This document shows, piece after piece, positions 1 through 6,599 of a DNA stretch of 8,301 bases. Under the pieces are notes generated by a model. It was not told the origin of the DNA. It did not search any database and worked only from the letters and a program-made list of their open reading frames with translations. The DNA comes from Sulfurimonadaceae bacterium. GTDB lineage: Bacteria > Campylobacterota > Campylobacteria > Campylobacterales > Sulfurimonadaceae. Made by a program: the position numbers and the translations under genes. Position 1 is the stretch's first letter. Each line of letters begins with the position of its first letter. Location of the stretch: assembly GCA_026193155.1 (NCBI GenBank), contig JAPHSI010000157.1, forward strand, positions 1 to 8,301. Direction: 5' to 3'.

Positions 1-1373
1 TCAGCCTTGGTTATTCAGATATTATTCGTCGTGCAATGGGTAAGAAAAAAGATATGGCTGTATATAACGCCGAATTTAGCGAGGGCGCAAAAAAACAGGG
101 ACTTGATTACGATAAAGCTTCGCAACTGTTTGATTTAATTGAAAAGTTTGCCGGATATGGTTTTAATAAATCCCACTCTGCAGCATATGCGATGGTTACT
201 TTTCAAACTGCATGGCTAAAGACATATTATCCAAACGAGTTTATGGCAGCACTTCTTACAAGTGATAAAGATAATACAGACAAAGTGGTTAGATATATCG
301 ATGAGGTAAAGAGAATGGGTATTGAACTCTCACCTCCTGATATTTGTGATTCTCAATTAGAATTTTCTGCTATAAATAAAGATGGACAAGAAATAATTCT
401 CTTTGGACTTGGAGCTATTAAGGGTGTTGGTGAAGCTGCAATCCATTCAATGTTAGAAGAAAGAGCCCAAAATGGTCCATATGAATCATTACAAGATTTT
501 GTAAATAGAATTGAGCCATCAAAGGTAAATAAACGTGTAATTGAATCAGCGATAAAAGCGGGAGCATTTGATAGATTTGGATATTCTCGCAAGGCACTAC
601 TTGACCAAGTAGAGTTAATAGTAGAAACTGCGAAAAATGCAAGTGAAGCTAAAAAGAATGCAGCTGGAAGTTTATTTGGTAATGATTCAGAGATAACTAC
701 GGTAAAACTGGAACTCAGTAACTCAGAAGAGTATGGTTTAAAATCAATATTAGAGTTTGAAAAAGATACATTAGGATTTTATGTATCAGGACACCCTTTA
801 GATGATTTTAGAGAAAAAATTGATCAATTAAATTACACATTATCTTCAGAGATATCAGATGCCAAAGACGGTTCATATGTTATTTTTATAGGTAAAGTTG
901 AAGAAATAGAGAAAAAAATGTCAAAAAAAGGAAATCAATTTGGTATTGTCAACTTGATGGACTTTCATGGAAATATTGACATAATGCTTTTTGAGGATAA
1001 ACTAAACGAGCTTGAAGAGATGGATACGGATGAACCTATTGCTTTTAAAGCAAAGATAACGCATACCGACATGTTTACACGTATAGGTGTCTCAAAAATA
1101 ATGACACTTAAAGAAGCTACAAAAGAGACTAAAAAAGTTAAAAAAGAGGTTAGAGAAGTTCCGCAAGAACCACTACAGTTAGCTGTTAAAATAAGTAACG
1201 ATACAAAAATTTTAGATGAACTATATACCTTAGTTAGACAAAACCCTGGAAGTAGGGAATTAAAACTAATAATTGTGTCAAAATTACAAAACATTATTAT
1301 TGATTCAGCTATAAGAGTAAATAATAATATTATAAAAGCTATAGATGGTAATGAGTCTATTGATATTTTGTAA
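1..1373 (+). CDS. dnaE: DNA polymerase III alpha subunit, C-terminal part (5' end outside window)
   Basis: This is the catalytic subunit of the replicative DNA polymerase, acting in the cytoplasm with the beta clamp and clamp loader. The frame is open from base 3 and the first residues read SLGYSDIIRRAMGKKK, the conserved 'GYSxGxADxxRRAMGKK' block in the interior of DnaE, so the ATG at 36 is internal. About 456 residues are visible of a family length near 1,150-1,200. Numbering from that Met: 'FAGYGFNKSHSAAYA' (38-52) of the fingers; tandem helix-hairpin-helix region 'GLGAIKGVGEAAI' (124-136) through 'IKAGAFDRFG' (173-182); 'LGFYVSGHPLDDF' (246-258); an OB-fold from about 280 to 350; and a lysine-rich linker leading to the C-terminal domain that binds tau in other bacteria. 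The palm aspartates lie upstream and cannot be checked. The clamp-binding position reads AGSLF (about 210-214). The gene ends at TAA 39 nt before the PAS-GGDEF-EAL gene. Confidence 0.97.
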   Translation, partial: SLGYSDIIRRAMGKKKDMAVYNAEFSEGAKKQGLDYDKASQLFDLIEKFAGYGFNKSHSAAYAMVTFQTAWLKTYYPNEFMAALLTSDKDNTDKVVRYIDEVKRMGIELSPPDICDSQLEFSAINKDGQEIILFGLGAIKGVGEAAIHSMLEERAQNGPYESLQDFVNRIEPSKVNKRVIESAIKAGAFDRFGYSRKALLDQVELIVETAKNASEAKKNAAGSLFGNDSEITTVKLELSNSEEYGLKSILEFEKDTLGFYVSGHPLDDFREKIDQLNYTLSSEISDAKDGSYVIFIGKVEEIEKKMSKKGNQFGIVNLMDFHGNIDIMLFEDKLNELEEMDTDEPIAFKAKITHTDMFTRIGVSKIMTLKEATKETKKVKKEVREVPQEPLQLAVKISNDTKILDELYTLVRQNPGSRELKLIIVSKLQNIIIDSAIRVNNNIIKAIDGNESIDIL

Positions 1374-1390
1374 GTATTATTGTAGTATTA
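1373..1390 (+). repeat. Short direct repeat, 7-4-7 layout, upstream of the PAS-GGDEF-EAL gene
   Basis: AGTATTA occurs at 1373-1379 and again at 1384-1390, separated by TTGT, giving an 11-bp period. Paired 7-bp direct repeats with 4-bp spacing are the layout bound by PhoB/OmpR-type regulators, and one such regulator is encoded two genes downstream. The first copy begins on the last base of the dnaE stop codon. A binding role is speculative. Confidence 0.3.
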
Positions 1391-1412
1391 GCCAGAATAT
1401 AGGGAGTAGCAT

Positions 1413-3197
1413 ATGTCATTTAAGCCATCTGATTTAGTAGAGCATAATTCTGAACTGTTAAAGTTATTAACACAAAATTTACCGGATATGCTTTGGGTTA
1501 AAGATGTTGACGGAAAGTATATATATGCTAATAAAGCTATTTGTGATGGCTTGTTGATGGCTAAAGATACTTTGGAACCTATAGGTAAAGATGATGTGTT
1601 TTTTGCTCTTCGTGAAAGAGAATCAAATAAAAATAATCCTGATTGGCATACATTTGGTGAATTATGCTTTAATAGTGATAAAGTTGTTATAGAAAAAAAT
1701 AAAGCAATGAAGTTTGAGGAATTTGGAAATGTCAAAGGTAAACTTACATACCTGGAAGTTTTCAAAGCACCGTTTTACGATAACGATGGAAATATTTTAG
1801 GTACTATCGGTGCAGGACGGGATATAACAGAATTAAAAAAAATACAAACTGACTTAGAAAAAAGTTTAAAAACTTTGGCAAAACATAAAGAACTTTTAGA
1901 GTATCAAGAAAACCATGATTCTTTAACTCATCTACCAAACAGAATTCTTTTTTTAGATAGGCTGCATCAAGCCGTAAAAATTGCAAAAACAGATAATACA
2001 AAAATAGCTTTATTATTTATAGATTTAGATAACTTTAAAGAGATTAATGATTCTTTAGGGCATGATCTAGGTGACAAAGTTTTGGTGGAATTTAGTAAAA
2101 GAATAAAATTAAAAGTTAAAAAGATAGATACTTTATCAAGGCTTGGCGGTGATGAGTTCTGTATAATACTCAATGATATAAAGGATATTATTGATATTTC
2201 GGATTTTATATTAAATTGTGTAGAAAAAATTAAAGCCCCGTTTAAAATAGATGAACATACCCTATACGTAAATATGAGTATAGGTATATCTGTATATCCG
2301 AATGACGGTACAGATGCAAATGTGCTTTTGAAAAATGCAGATGCTGCAATGTATAGAGCAAAAGAAAATGGAAGAAACCAATACTCTTTTTATGATGAAG
2401 ATATGACAAAAAAAGCCTATGAAAGAGTAATGTTAGAGACACAGTTAAGAGAAGCTTTTGAAAATGATGAGTTTATAGTACATTATCAACCAAAAATTAA
2501 TGCAAAAACAAATAAATTTGTTGGTATGGAAGCTTTGGTTAGATGGAATCATCCAACAAAAGGGCTTATATATCCAAATAATTTTATACCATTAGCTGAG
2601 ATAAGTGGTATGATTATTGATATTGATAGAATAGTTATGAAAAAATCTATAATTCAGTTTCATAAATGGAGCCAAAATAATTTAAATCATGGAAAGTTAT
2701 CTTTAAACCTTGCCATCAAGCAAATGGAAGATAAAAGCTTTATGGACTTTTTTAAGAAGCAGTTAAAAGATAAAGAATACCTCTATGAAAAATTGGAATT
2801 TGAAGTAACCGAGAGTCAAATTATGGCTAATCCTGATGAGGCAATTAAAACCCTAGAGGAGATGAGTAAACTTGGCGTATCGATATCTATTGATGATTTC
2901 GGTACAGGTTATTCGTCTTTAGCTTATTTGAAAAAGTTACCTATTAGTAAATTAAAAATTGATAAATCATTTATTGATGATTTACCTTATGATTTTGAAG
3001 ACGTTGCTATAACTAAAACAATCATAAATCTATGTGAAAATTTAAACTTAGACGTTATTGCAGAGGGTGTTGAGAATCAGAAACAAGTTGATTTTCTCTT
3101 AGCAAACGGCTGTGAAAATATACAAGGTTATTTTTATTCTAAAGCAATATCTGCGGATGAAATGACTCAGTTTTTAAAAAAATATAATAAAACTTGA
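1413..3197 (+). CDS. PAS-GGDEF-EAL cyclic-di-GMP synthase/phosphodiesterase
   Basis: Soluble 594-aa protein predicted to turn over the second messenger c-di-GMP. Domains: PAS sensor (about 15-142, with 'DMLWVKDVDGKYIYANKAIC' at 25-44 and the closing 'GAGRDITELK'), a short coiled linker (143-165), GGDEF (about 166-325) and EAL (about 342-590). The GGDEF domain has an intact RLGGDEF (243-249) and the metal-binding 'IDLDNFK' (203-209). The inhibitory I-site position, normally RxxD, is KKID (236-239). The EAL domain keeps the residues expected of an active phosphodiesterase: QPK (359-361), EAL (373-375), N432, E464, D494-D495 in DDFGTGYSSL, K515, E551 and Q571. Many such tandem proteins act mainly as phosphodiesterases with a GTP-sensing GGDEF domain; sequence alone does not decide which activity dominates. 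No membrane segment or signal peptide is seen. The start is supported by AGGGAG (1401-1406), 6 nt upstream of the ATG. It has no REC domain, so its link to the downstream kinase is only by position. Confidence 0.95.
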   Translation: MSFKPSDLVEHNSELLKLLTQNLPDMLWVKDVDGKYIYANKAICDGLLMAKDTLEPIGKDDVFFALRERESNKNNPDWHTFGELCFNSDKVVIEKNKAMKFEEFGNVKGKLTYLEVFKAPFYDNDGNILGTIGAGRDITELKKIQTDLEKSLKTLAKHKELLEYQENHDSLTHLPNRILFLDRLHQAVKIAKTDNTKIALLFIDLDNFKEINDSLGHDLGDKVLVEFSKRIKLKVKKIDTLSRLGGDEFCIILNDIKDIIDISDFILNCVEKIKAPFKIDEHTLYVNMSIGISVYPNDGTDANVLLKNADAAMYRAKENGRNQYSFYDEDMTKKAYERVMLETQLREAFENDEFIVHYQPKINAKTNKFVGMEALVRWNHPTKGLIYPNNFIPLAEISGMIIDIDRIVMKKSIIQFHKWSQNNLNHGKLSLNLAIKQMEDKSFMDFFKKQLKDKEYLYEKLEFEVTESQIMANPDEAIKTLEEMSKLGVSISIDDFGTGYSSLAYLKKLPISKLKIDKSFIDDLPYDFEDVAITKTIINLCENLNLDVIAEGVENQKQVDFLLANGCENIQGYFYSKAISADEMTQFLKKYNKT

Positions 3198-3217
3198 GTA
3201 GATAAACAAATGTTCTG

Positions 3218-3224
3218 AAAAAGG
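3218..3224 (+). promoter_or_regulatory. Ribosome binding site deciding a GTG start
   Basis: AAAAAGG lies 8 nt before the GTG at 3233. No ATG occurs in that frame until residue 81, inside the REC domain, so this site together with the REC N-terminus fixes the unusual start codon of the response regulator. Confidence 0.7.
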
Positions 3225-3232
3225 TACGAACT

Positions 3233-3982
3233 GTGATAATTAATAATCTGAATTCATATAAAGATAAAATTGACATAGTTAAAAAATATACAGAAAATTC
3301 TTCTATATTATTGGTAGAGGATTATATACCTCTTCATAAATCTTTATTAAAATTTTTTTCTTCTATATATAAAGAAGTAGACAGTGCATATGATGGTGAA
3401 GAAGCATTAGAACTTTATAAGTATAAAAGAGAAAATTCACAAAAGTATGAAATAATCTTTACCGATATAGAGATGCCGAAAAAAAATGGTATAGAGTTAG
3501 TAAAAGAAATACGAAAAATAAATATCACAGAAAATATAATTATTTTTTCTGCTTATCAAGATAGTAAATATCTTTTAGAACTCATAAATAACGGTGTAAG
3601 AAAGTTTATACCTAAACCTATAGAATTTATGCAACTTCTTGATGAGTTAATCTTAATATATGAAGAGATTAATGAAATAGACTCCGGAAATAAAATCGAA
3701 CTATCTCAAAATGTTGTTTATGATAAAAAACAAAAAAATATATATGTTGATGAGGAGCTTGTTAAGCTGTCCCAGTATGAACAATTGATACTATATTTAC
3801 TTATCGATAAAATAAATAAAGCTGTTTCAAATACTGAAATAGTAAATTATTTAGAACTAAATATGATAGATGTTAATTTGGAAAATGTAAGAAAACTTGT
3901 ATATAAACTTAGAAATAAGTTACCAAAAGAGATTATTCAAAGTGTTTACGGTATCGGTTATCGTATAATAAAACAAAAATAA
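3233..3982 (+). CDS. Response regulator transcription factor, REC plus OmpR/PhoB-type winged helix
   Basis: 249-aa DNA-binding response regulator. REC (about 23-140): acidic pair E29-D30 in 'LLVEDY', phospho-acceptor D78 in 'IIFTDIEMP', switch S106 in 'FSAY' and invariant K128 in 'PKP' are all present, so phosphorylation should be possible. After a linker, residues about 155-247 form an OmpR/PhoB-type winged helix: 'VRKLVYKLRNKLP' (219-231) is the recognition-helix segment and 'IIQSVYGIGYRI' (234-245) is the wing. The beta4-to-alpha5 face of the REC (SAYQDSKYLLELINNG, then RKFIPKPIEF) is unlike the OmpR-family 'GADDYxxKPF' pattern and resembles the stand-alone REC domains of the genes downstream. 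GTG is chosen as start because the REC needs the residues before its first internal Met (residue 81) and AAAAAGG lies 8 nt upstream. The likely partner is the histidine kinase 76 nt downstream. Target genes are unknown. Confidence 0.93.
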   Translation: MIINNLNSYKDKIDIVKKYTENSSILLVEDYIPLHKSLLKFFSSIYKEVDSAYDGEEALELYKYKRENSQKYEIIFTDIEMPKKNGIELVKEIRKINITENIIIFSAYQDSKYLLELINNGVRKFIPKPIEFMQLLDELILIYEEINEIDSGNKIELSQNVVYDKKQKNIYVDEELVKLSQYEQLILYLLIDKINKAVSNTEIVNYLELNMIDVNLENVRKLVYKLRNKLPKEIIQSVYGIGYRIIKQK

Positions 3983-4019
3983 CTGGTAATAAGGCGACAA
4001 TTAGAAGACATATTTATTT

Positions 4020-4025
4020 TATAAT
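4020..4025 (+). promoter_or_regulatory. Candidate -10 element before the histidine kinase gene
   Basis: A perfect TATAAT sits in the 76-nt gap, the longest in the signalling cluster, 33 nt before the kinase ATG. The bases before it are T-rich, as in many Campylobacterota sigma-70 promoters that lack a clear -35 box. The only TTGACA-like hexamer upstream (GCGACA, 3994-3999) is 20 nt away, too far to be a good partner. In DNA this AT-rich such a match can occur by chance. Confidence 0.4.
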
Positions 4026-4058
4026 TCCTTATATATACATTAAAAGGGGAGTGTAAAT

Positions 4059-5309
4059 ATGTCGAATAATATATCACTAAAAGATTTATTAGAACCAGAT
4101 GAGGCAGTAGTAAGTATGTTTGAACTGGATAAAAACTCTAAGCCAATGCTTTTAGAAGAACTTACTATATCGTATGAATGTTTAGCTTCAATAGGTAATT
4201 CTTTTGAACTTGAGAGTATGCTGAGTGAATTTATAATAACATTTGCAAGAAGAACTGGTGCAATGTCTGCTATGTATTATAAAGAGGTTGATGATAAAGA
4301 ACCTTTAATACATATAGGTAGGAAGATATTTTTTAAATTTGAAGAAGGTATATCTGAAAAACAACTTCACTTTATAAATGATGAAAATGAACAAATTTTA
4401 TTTTTAGCTTTAAAAAAAGGTTTTTTAGTATTTATATATAAAAATAAATATACTTCTATAGAAAAATTATCACAAATGCTTGAAAAATTTAAAGATAAAC
4501 TAAATTTATCGATAAGTGCATGTGATGGTGTTCAAAATTTAGAAAAACTAAATGAAGAATTAGAAGATAGAGTTCAAGAGTCAGTAAGACTTATTAGAGA
4601 AAATGAGAAGATGCTTCTTTCTCAATCAAAGCAAGCTATTATGGGTGAAATGATAGAAATGATAGCACATCAATGGAGACAACCCATAACATCTATTGGT
4701 ATGATAGTTAATAATTTATTTTTAGATATAGCTATTGATGAGATAGATATGGATGAAATGGTAAAAGAATTAGAAAAAATTAATTATCAAGTAAAACATC
4801 TATCTGGAACAATAGATGACTTTAGAGATTTCTTTAAAGAGAGTAAAGAAAAAAATAATATAAGTATTAAAGAAGTTATGGCAGCTACTATGATAATAAT
4901 AGAAAAGCAACTCTCTAATCATAATATAAGTATAAAATGTATGAATAATACTGAAGATATCTTAGTTAACACATATAAAAATGAGTTAATACAGGTTGTC
5001 TTAAATATACTGGCTAATTCCAAAGATGCGTATAATGAGCTTGAATCTGAAAATAAAATAATTGAGGTAGAATCCAATAAGTTAGACAACAATATTATCT
5101 TAACTATAAGGGATAATGCCGGTGGTATACCTGAAAAAATAATAGATAGAATATTTGAACCATATTTTTCAACAAAAAATGAAAAAAACGGTACAGGATT
5201 AGGTTTATATATGTCTATGATAATTGTAAAAGAGCATATAGGCGGCAATATAGAAGTGAAAAATACCAATAACGGTGTTGAGTTTAAAATTACTATCCCA
5301 ATAAAGTGA
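4059..5309 (+). CDS. Soluble sensor histidine kinase (GAF-like input, HisKA, HATPase_c)
   Basis: 416-aa histidine kinase that should autophosphorylate and pass phosphate to REC domains, probably those encoded on either side. No transmembrane segment or signal peptide is visible, so it should sense a cytoplasmic cue or a partner. Residues about 35-155 look like a weak GAF-type domain ('SIGNSFELESMLSEFIITFA' at 44-63). A coiled coil (about 157-190) leads to the HisKA helix with H204 in 'MIAHQWRQPI'. The residue after the His is Gln and the +4 residue is also Gln, instead of the E/D and T/N of the usual phosphatase motif, as is common in kinases of this HQWRQP type. The ATPase domain has the N-box 'NILANSKDAY' (N320), G1 'RDNAGGIP' (351-358), F-box 'IFEPYFSTK' (365-373) and G2 'NGTGLGLYMS' (377-386), so it looks active. 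Start: AAGGGGAG (4044-4051), 7 nt before the ATG. Its stop lies 7 nt before the next ATG, which argues for translational coupling. Confidence 0.95.
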   Translation: MSNNISLKDLLEPDEAVVSMFELDKNSKPMLLEELTISYECLASIGNSFELESMLSEFIITFARRTGAMSAMYYKEVDDKEPLIHIGRKIFFKFEEGISEKQLHFINDENEQILFLALKKGFLVFIYKNKYTSIEKLSQMLEKFKDKLNLSISACDGVQNLEKLNEELEDRVQESVRLIRENEKMLLSQSKQAIMGEMIEMIAHQWRQPITSIGMIVNNLFLDIAIDEIDMDEMVKELEKINYQVKHLSGTIDDFRDFFKESKEKNNISIKEVMAATMIIIEKQLSNHNISIKCMNNTEDILVNTYKNELIQVVLNILANSKDAYNELESENKIIEVESNKLDNNIILTIRDNAGGIPEKIIDRIFEPYFSTKNEKNGTGLGLYMSMIIVKEHIGGNIEVKNTNNGVEFKITIPIK

Positions 5310-5310
5310 G
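5306..5310 (+). promoter_or_regulatory. Weak ribosome binding site overlapping the kinase stop codon
   Basis: GTGAG overlaps the TGA of the kinase gene (5307-5309) and lies 6 nt before the ATG at 5317. It is a poor match to AGGAG, so translation of the REC/degenerate-GGDEF protein probably depends on ribosomes finishing the kinase. This coupling is inferred from the spacing. Confidence 0.4.
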
Positions 5311-5316
5311 TTTAAG

Positions 5317-6585
5317 ATGACTAGTGAAAAAATTCTTAAATTAAAAAAAATGGGGCAACATATAAAAATATTATATGTTGAGGATGATAAATCTGTTTCA
5401 GAACAATTTTATAAATTTTTAAAAAAGATTTTTCGAAATGTGTATATTGCAAGTAATGGAGTGGATGCTTTAAAAATATATAAAAAATCAAACTATGATA
5501 TTGTGATAACAGATATTGAGATGCCTCAAATGGATGGTATTGAGATGATTGAAAAAATGAGAATTATAAATGAAGATCAAGCGATAATAGTTACGTCTGC
5601 ATATAATAATTCACAATATCTTTTAAAACTTATAGATAATCATATCGACAAGTTTATACTAAAACCATTCAATCATAATAATGTTTTTAAAATAATATCA
5701 AAGTTGGTGGTTCAGATATACAGAGAAAAAAAGCTAGAACAAAAAGAGGTGAAGTTGAAAAATGTACAGATATTAAATAATATTTTATTTAATAAAATGG
5801 ATGCCCCTTTATTGGTGATTAATGACAATATTGTTGAATTTTTTAATAATAAATTTACCCATAATTTTAATAGTACAGGCAAATGTGTAATTTCAAAATA
5901 TTTTGACTTATGTAATCTGTTTGATAATGATTATACAGAATTAAATAATAAAGAAATTATAGAAAATTTATTAGATAATCCTCCACATGTTAAAAAATTA
6001 CGTATACAAAATAATAAATCCAAGAAATTTATTATTAATATTGTAAAACTCGAAAACAAAAGATTTTTATTGTCTTTTTATAATGTTGATACTATGTGTT
6101 CAAAAGTAGATAGTACTGAATATGAAAATAAAATGGATAAATTAACTTCTTTGTATACAAGAGAAGCCTTTGAACTACAATTGGAAGATATCGTTAATGA
6201 TAAAAATGAATACAGCACTATATGTTTTGGTCTTAAAAATATAAAAGAACTTATAGATTCTTTTGGTGCAAAAAGTTTGAGGGATATATATAGTCATCTT
6301 GGTTATAAGTTGATAAACTTTTTTAAAAATGAAATAGATGATGATAAAATGAAACTATATTATTTTGACAGAAATCATTTCGTAGCTGTTGTGGAAAACA
6401 CAAAGTTAGAAATAACAAAAAGAGTTTTAACTGGATTTGGCGAACATATGGGTTATAGTAAAGATGATATTGGATTATATGAACCATTTCATTTAGATGT
6501 TTTAAGTAAAGATATAAAAAAGAAACAAACAAATAAAAATATTATGGCACAAATAGACAATATGTTATATATGCTACATAATTAG
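5317..6585 (+). CDS. Response regulator with PAS-like region and degenerate, non-catalytic GGDEF domain
   Basis: 422-aa soluble protein. REC (about 15-130) is complete: E22, D23, phospho-acceptor D66 in 'IVITDIEMPQMDG', S94 in 'TSAYNN' and K116 in 'ILKPF'. Residues about 150-258 look like a weak PAS domain ('APLLVINDNIVEFFNNKF', closing 'LLSFYNVD'). Residues about 272-380 follow the GGDEF fold: 'MDKLTSLYTREAFE' (273-286) matches the 'DxLTGLxNRxxF' opening, and 'GLKNIKELIDSFG' (305-317) takes the place of 'DIDNFKxxNDxxG' with both metal-binding Asp lost. The signature loop is DRNHF (351-355) instead of GGDEF, and no RxxD inhibitory site precedes it. It should therefore not make c-di-GMP or bind it at an I-site; a docking, dimerisation or nucleotide-sensing role is inferred. 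The middle is very AT-rich (about 18% GC over 5881-6060). The ATG at 5317 is preferred; a later Met (residue 12) would still leave a whole REC. Confidence 0.9.
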   Translation: MTSEKILKLKKMGQHIKILYVEDDKSVSEQFYKFLKKIFRNVYIASNGVDALKIYKKSNYDIVITDIEMPQMDGIEMIEKMRIINEDQAIIVTSAYNNSQYLLKLIDNHIDKFILKPFNHNNVFKIISKLVVQIYREKKLEQKEVKLKNVQILNNILFNKMDAPLLVINDNIVEFFNNKFTHNFNSTGKCVISKYFDLCNLFDNDYTELNNKEIIENLLDNPPHVKKLRIQNNKSKKFIINIVKLENKRFLLSFYNVDTMCSKVDSTEYENKMDKLTSLYTREAFELQLEDIVNDKNEYSTICFGLKNIKELIDSFGAKSLRDIYSHLGYKLINFFKNEIDDDKMKLYYFDRNHFVAVVENTKLEITKRVLTGFGEHMGYSKDDIGLYEPFHLDVLSKDIKKKQTNKNIMAQIDNMLYMLHN

Positions 6586-6599
6586 CAAAGAGGTTTATT

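Noticed and set aside
36..38. ATG at 36 as the start of the first gene
   Set aside because: The frame is open upstream to base 3, and the preceding codons encode the conserved 'SLGY...IIRRA' block of DnaE, so this Met is internal.
353..1294. Reverse-strand open frames of 74-109 codons within dnaE
   Set aside because: They lie opposite a strongly conserved gene, have no recognisable domain and no ribosome binding site; they are shadows.
1388..2442. Reverse-strand open frames of 65-125 codons opposite the PAS-GGDEF-EAL gene
   Set aside because: They overlap fully conserved PAS and GGDEF motifs on the + strand and their translations show no family features.
3983..4058. Small RNA or riboswitch (for example a c-di-GMP riboswitch) in the longest gap
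   Set aside because: 76 nt with no stable stem or GEMM-like conserved core visible; it only holds a possible -10 element and a strong ribosome binding site.
4919..5269. Reverse-strand open frame of 116 codons opposite the kinase ATPase domain
   Set aside because: It mirrors the N, G1, F and G2 boxes; its hydrophobic look comes from the complement of AT-rich codons.
5350..5352. Alternative ATG start (residue 12) for the REC/degenerate-GGDEF gene
   Set aside because: It is preceded only by an A-run with no purine-rich GG core. The upstream ATG at 5317 has a coupled position just after the kinase stop, and its N-terminal helix resembles that of the neighbouring REC/HD-GYP protein.
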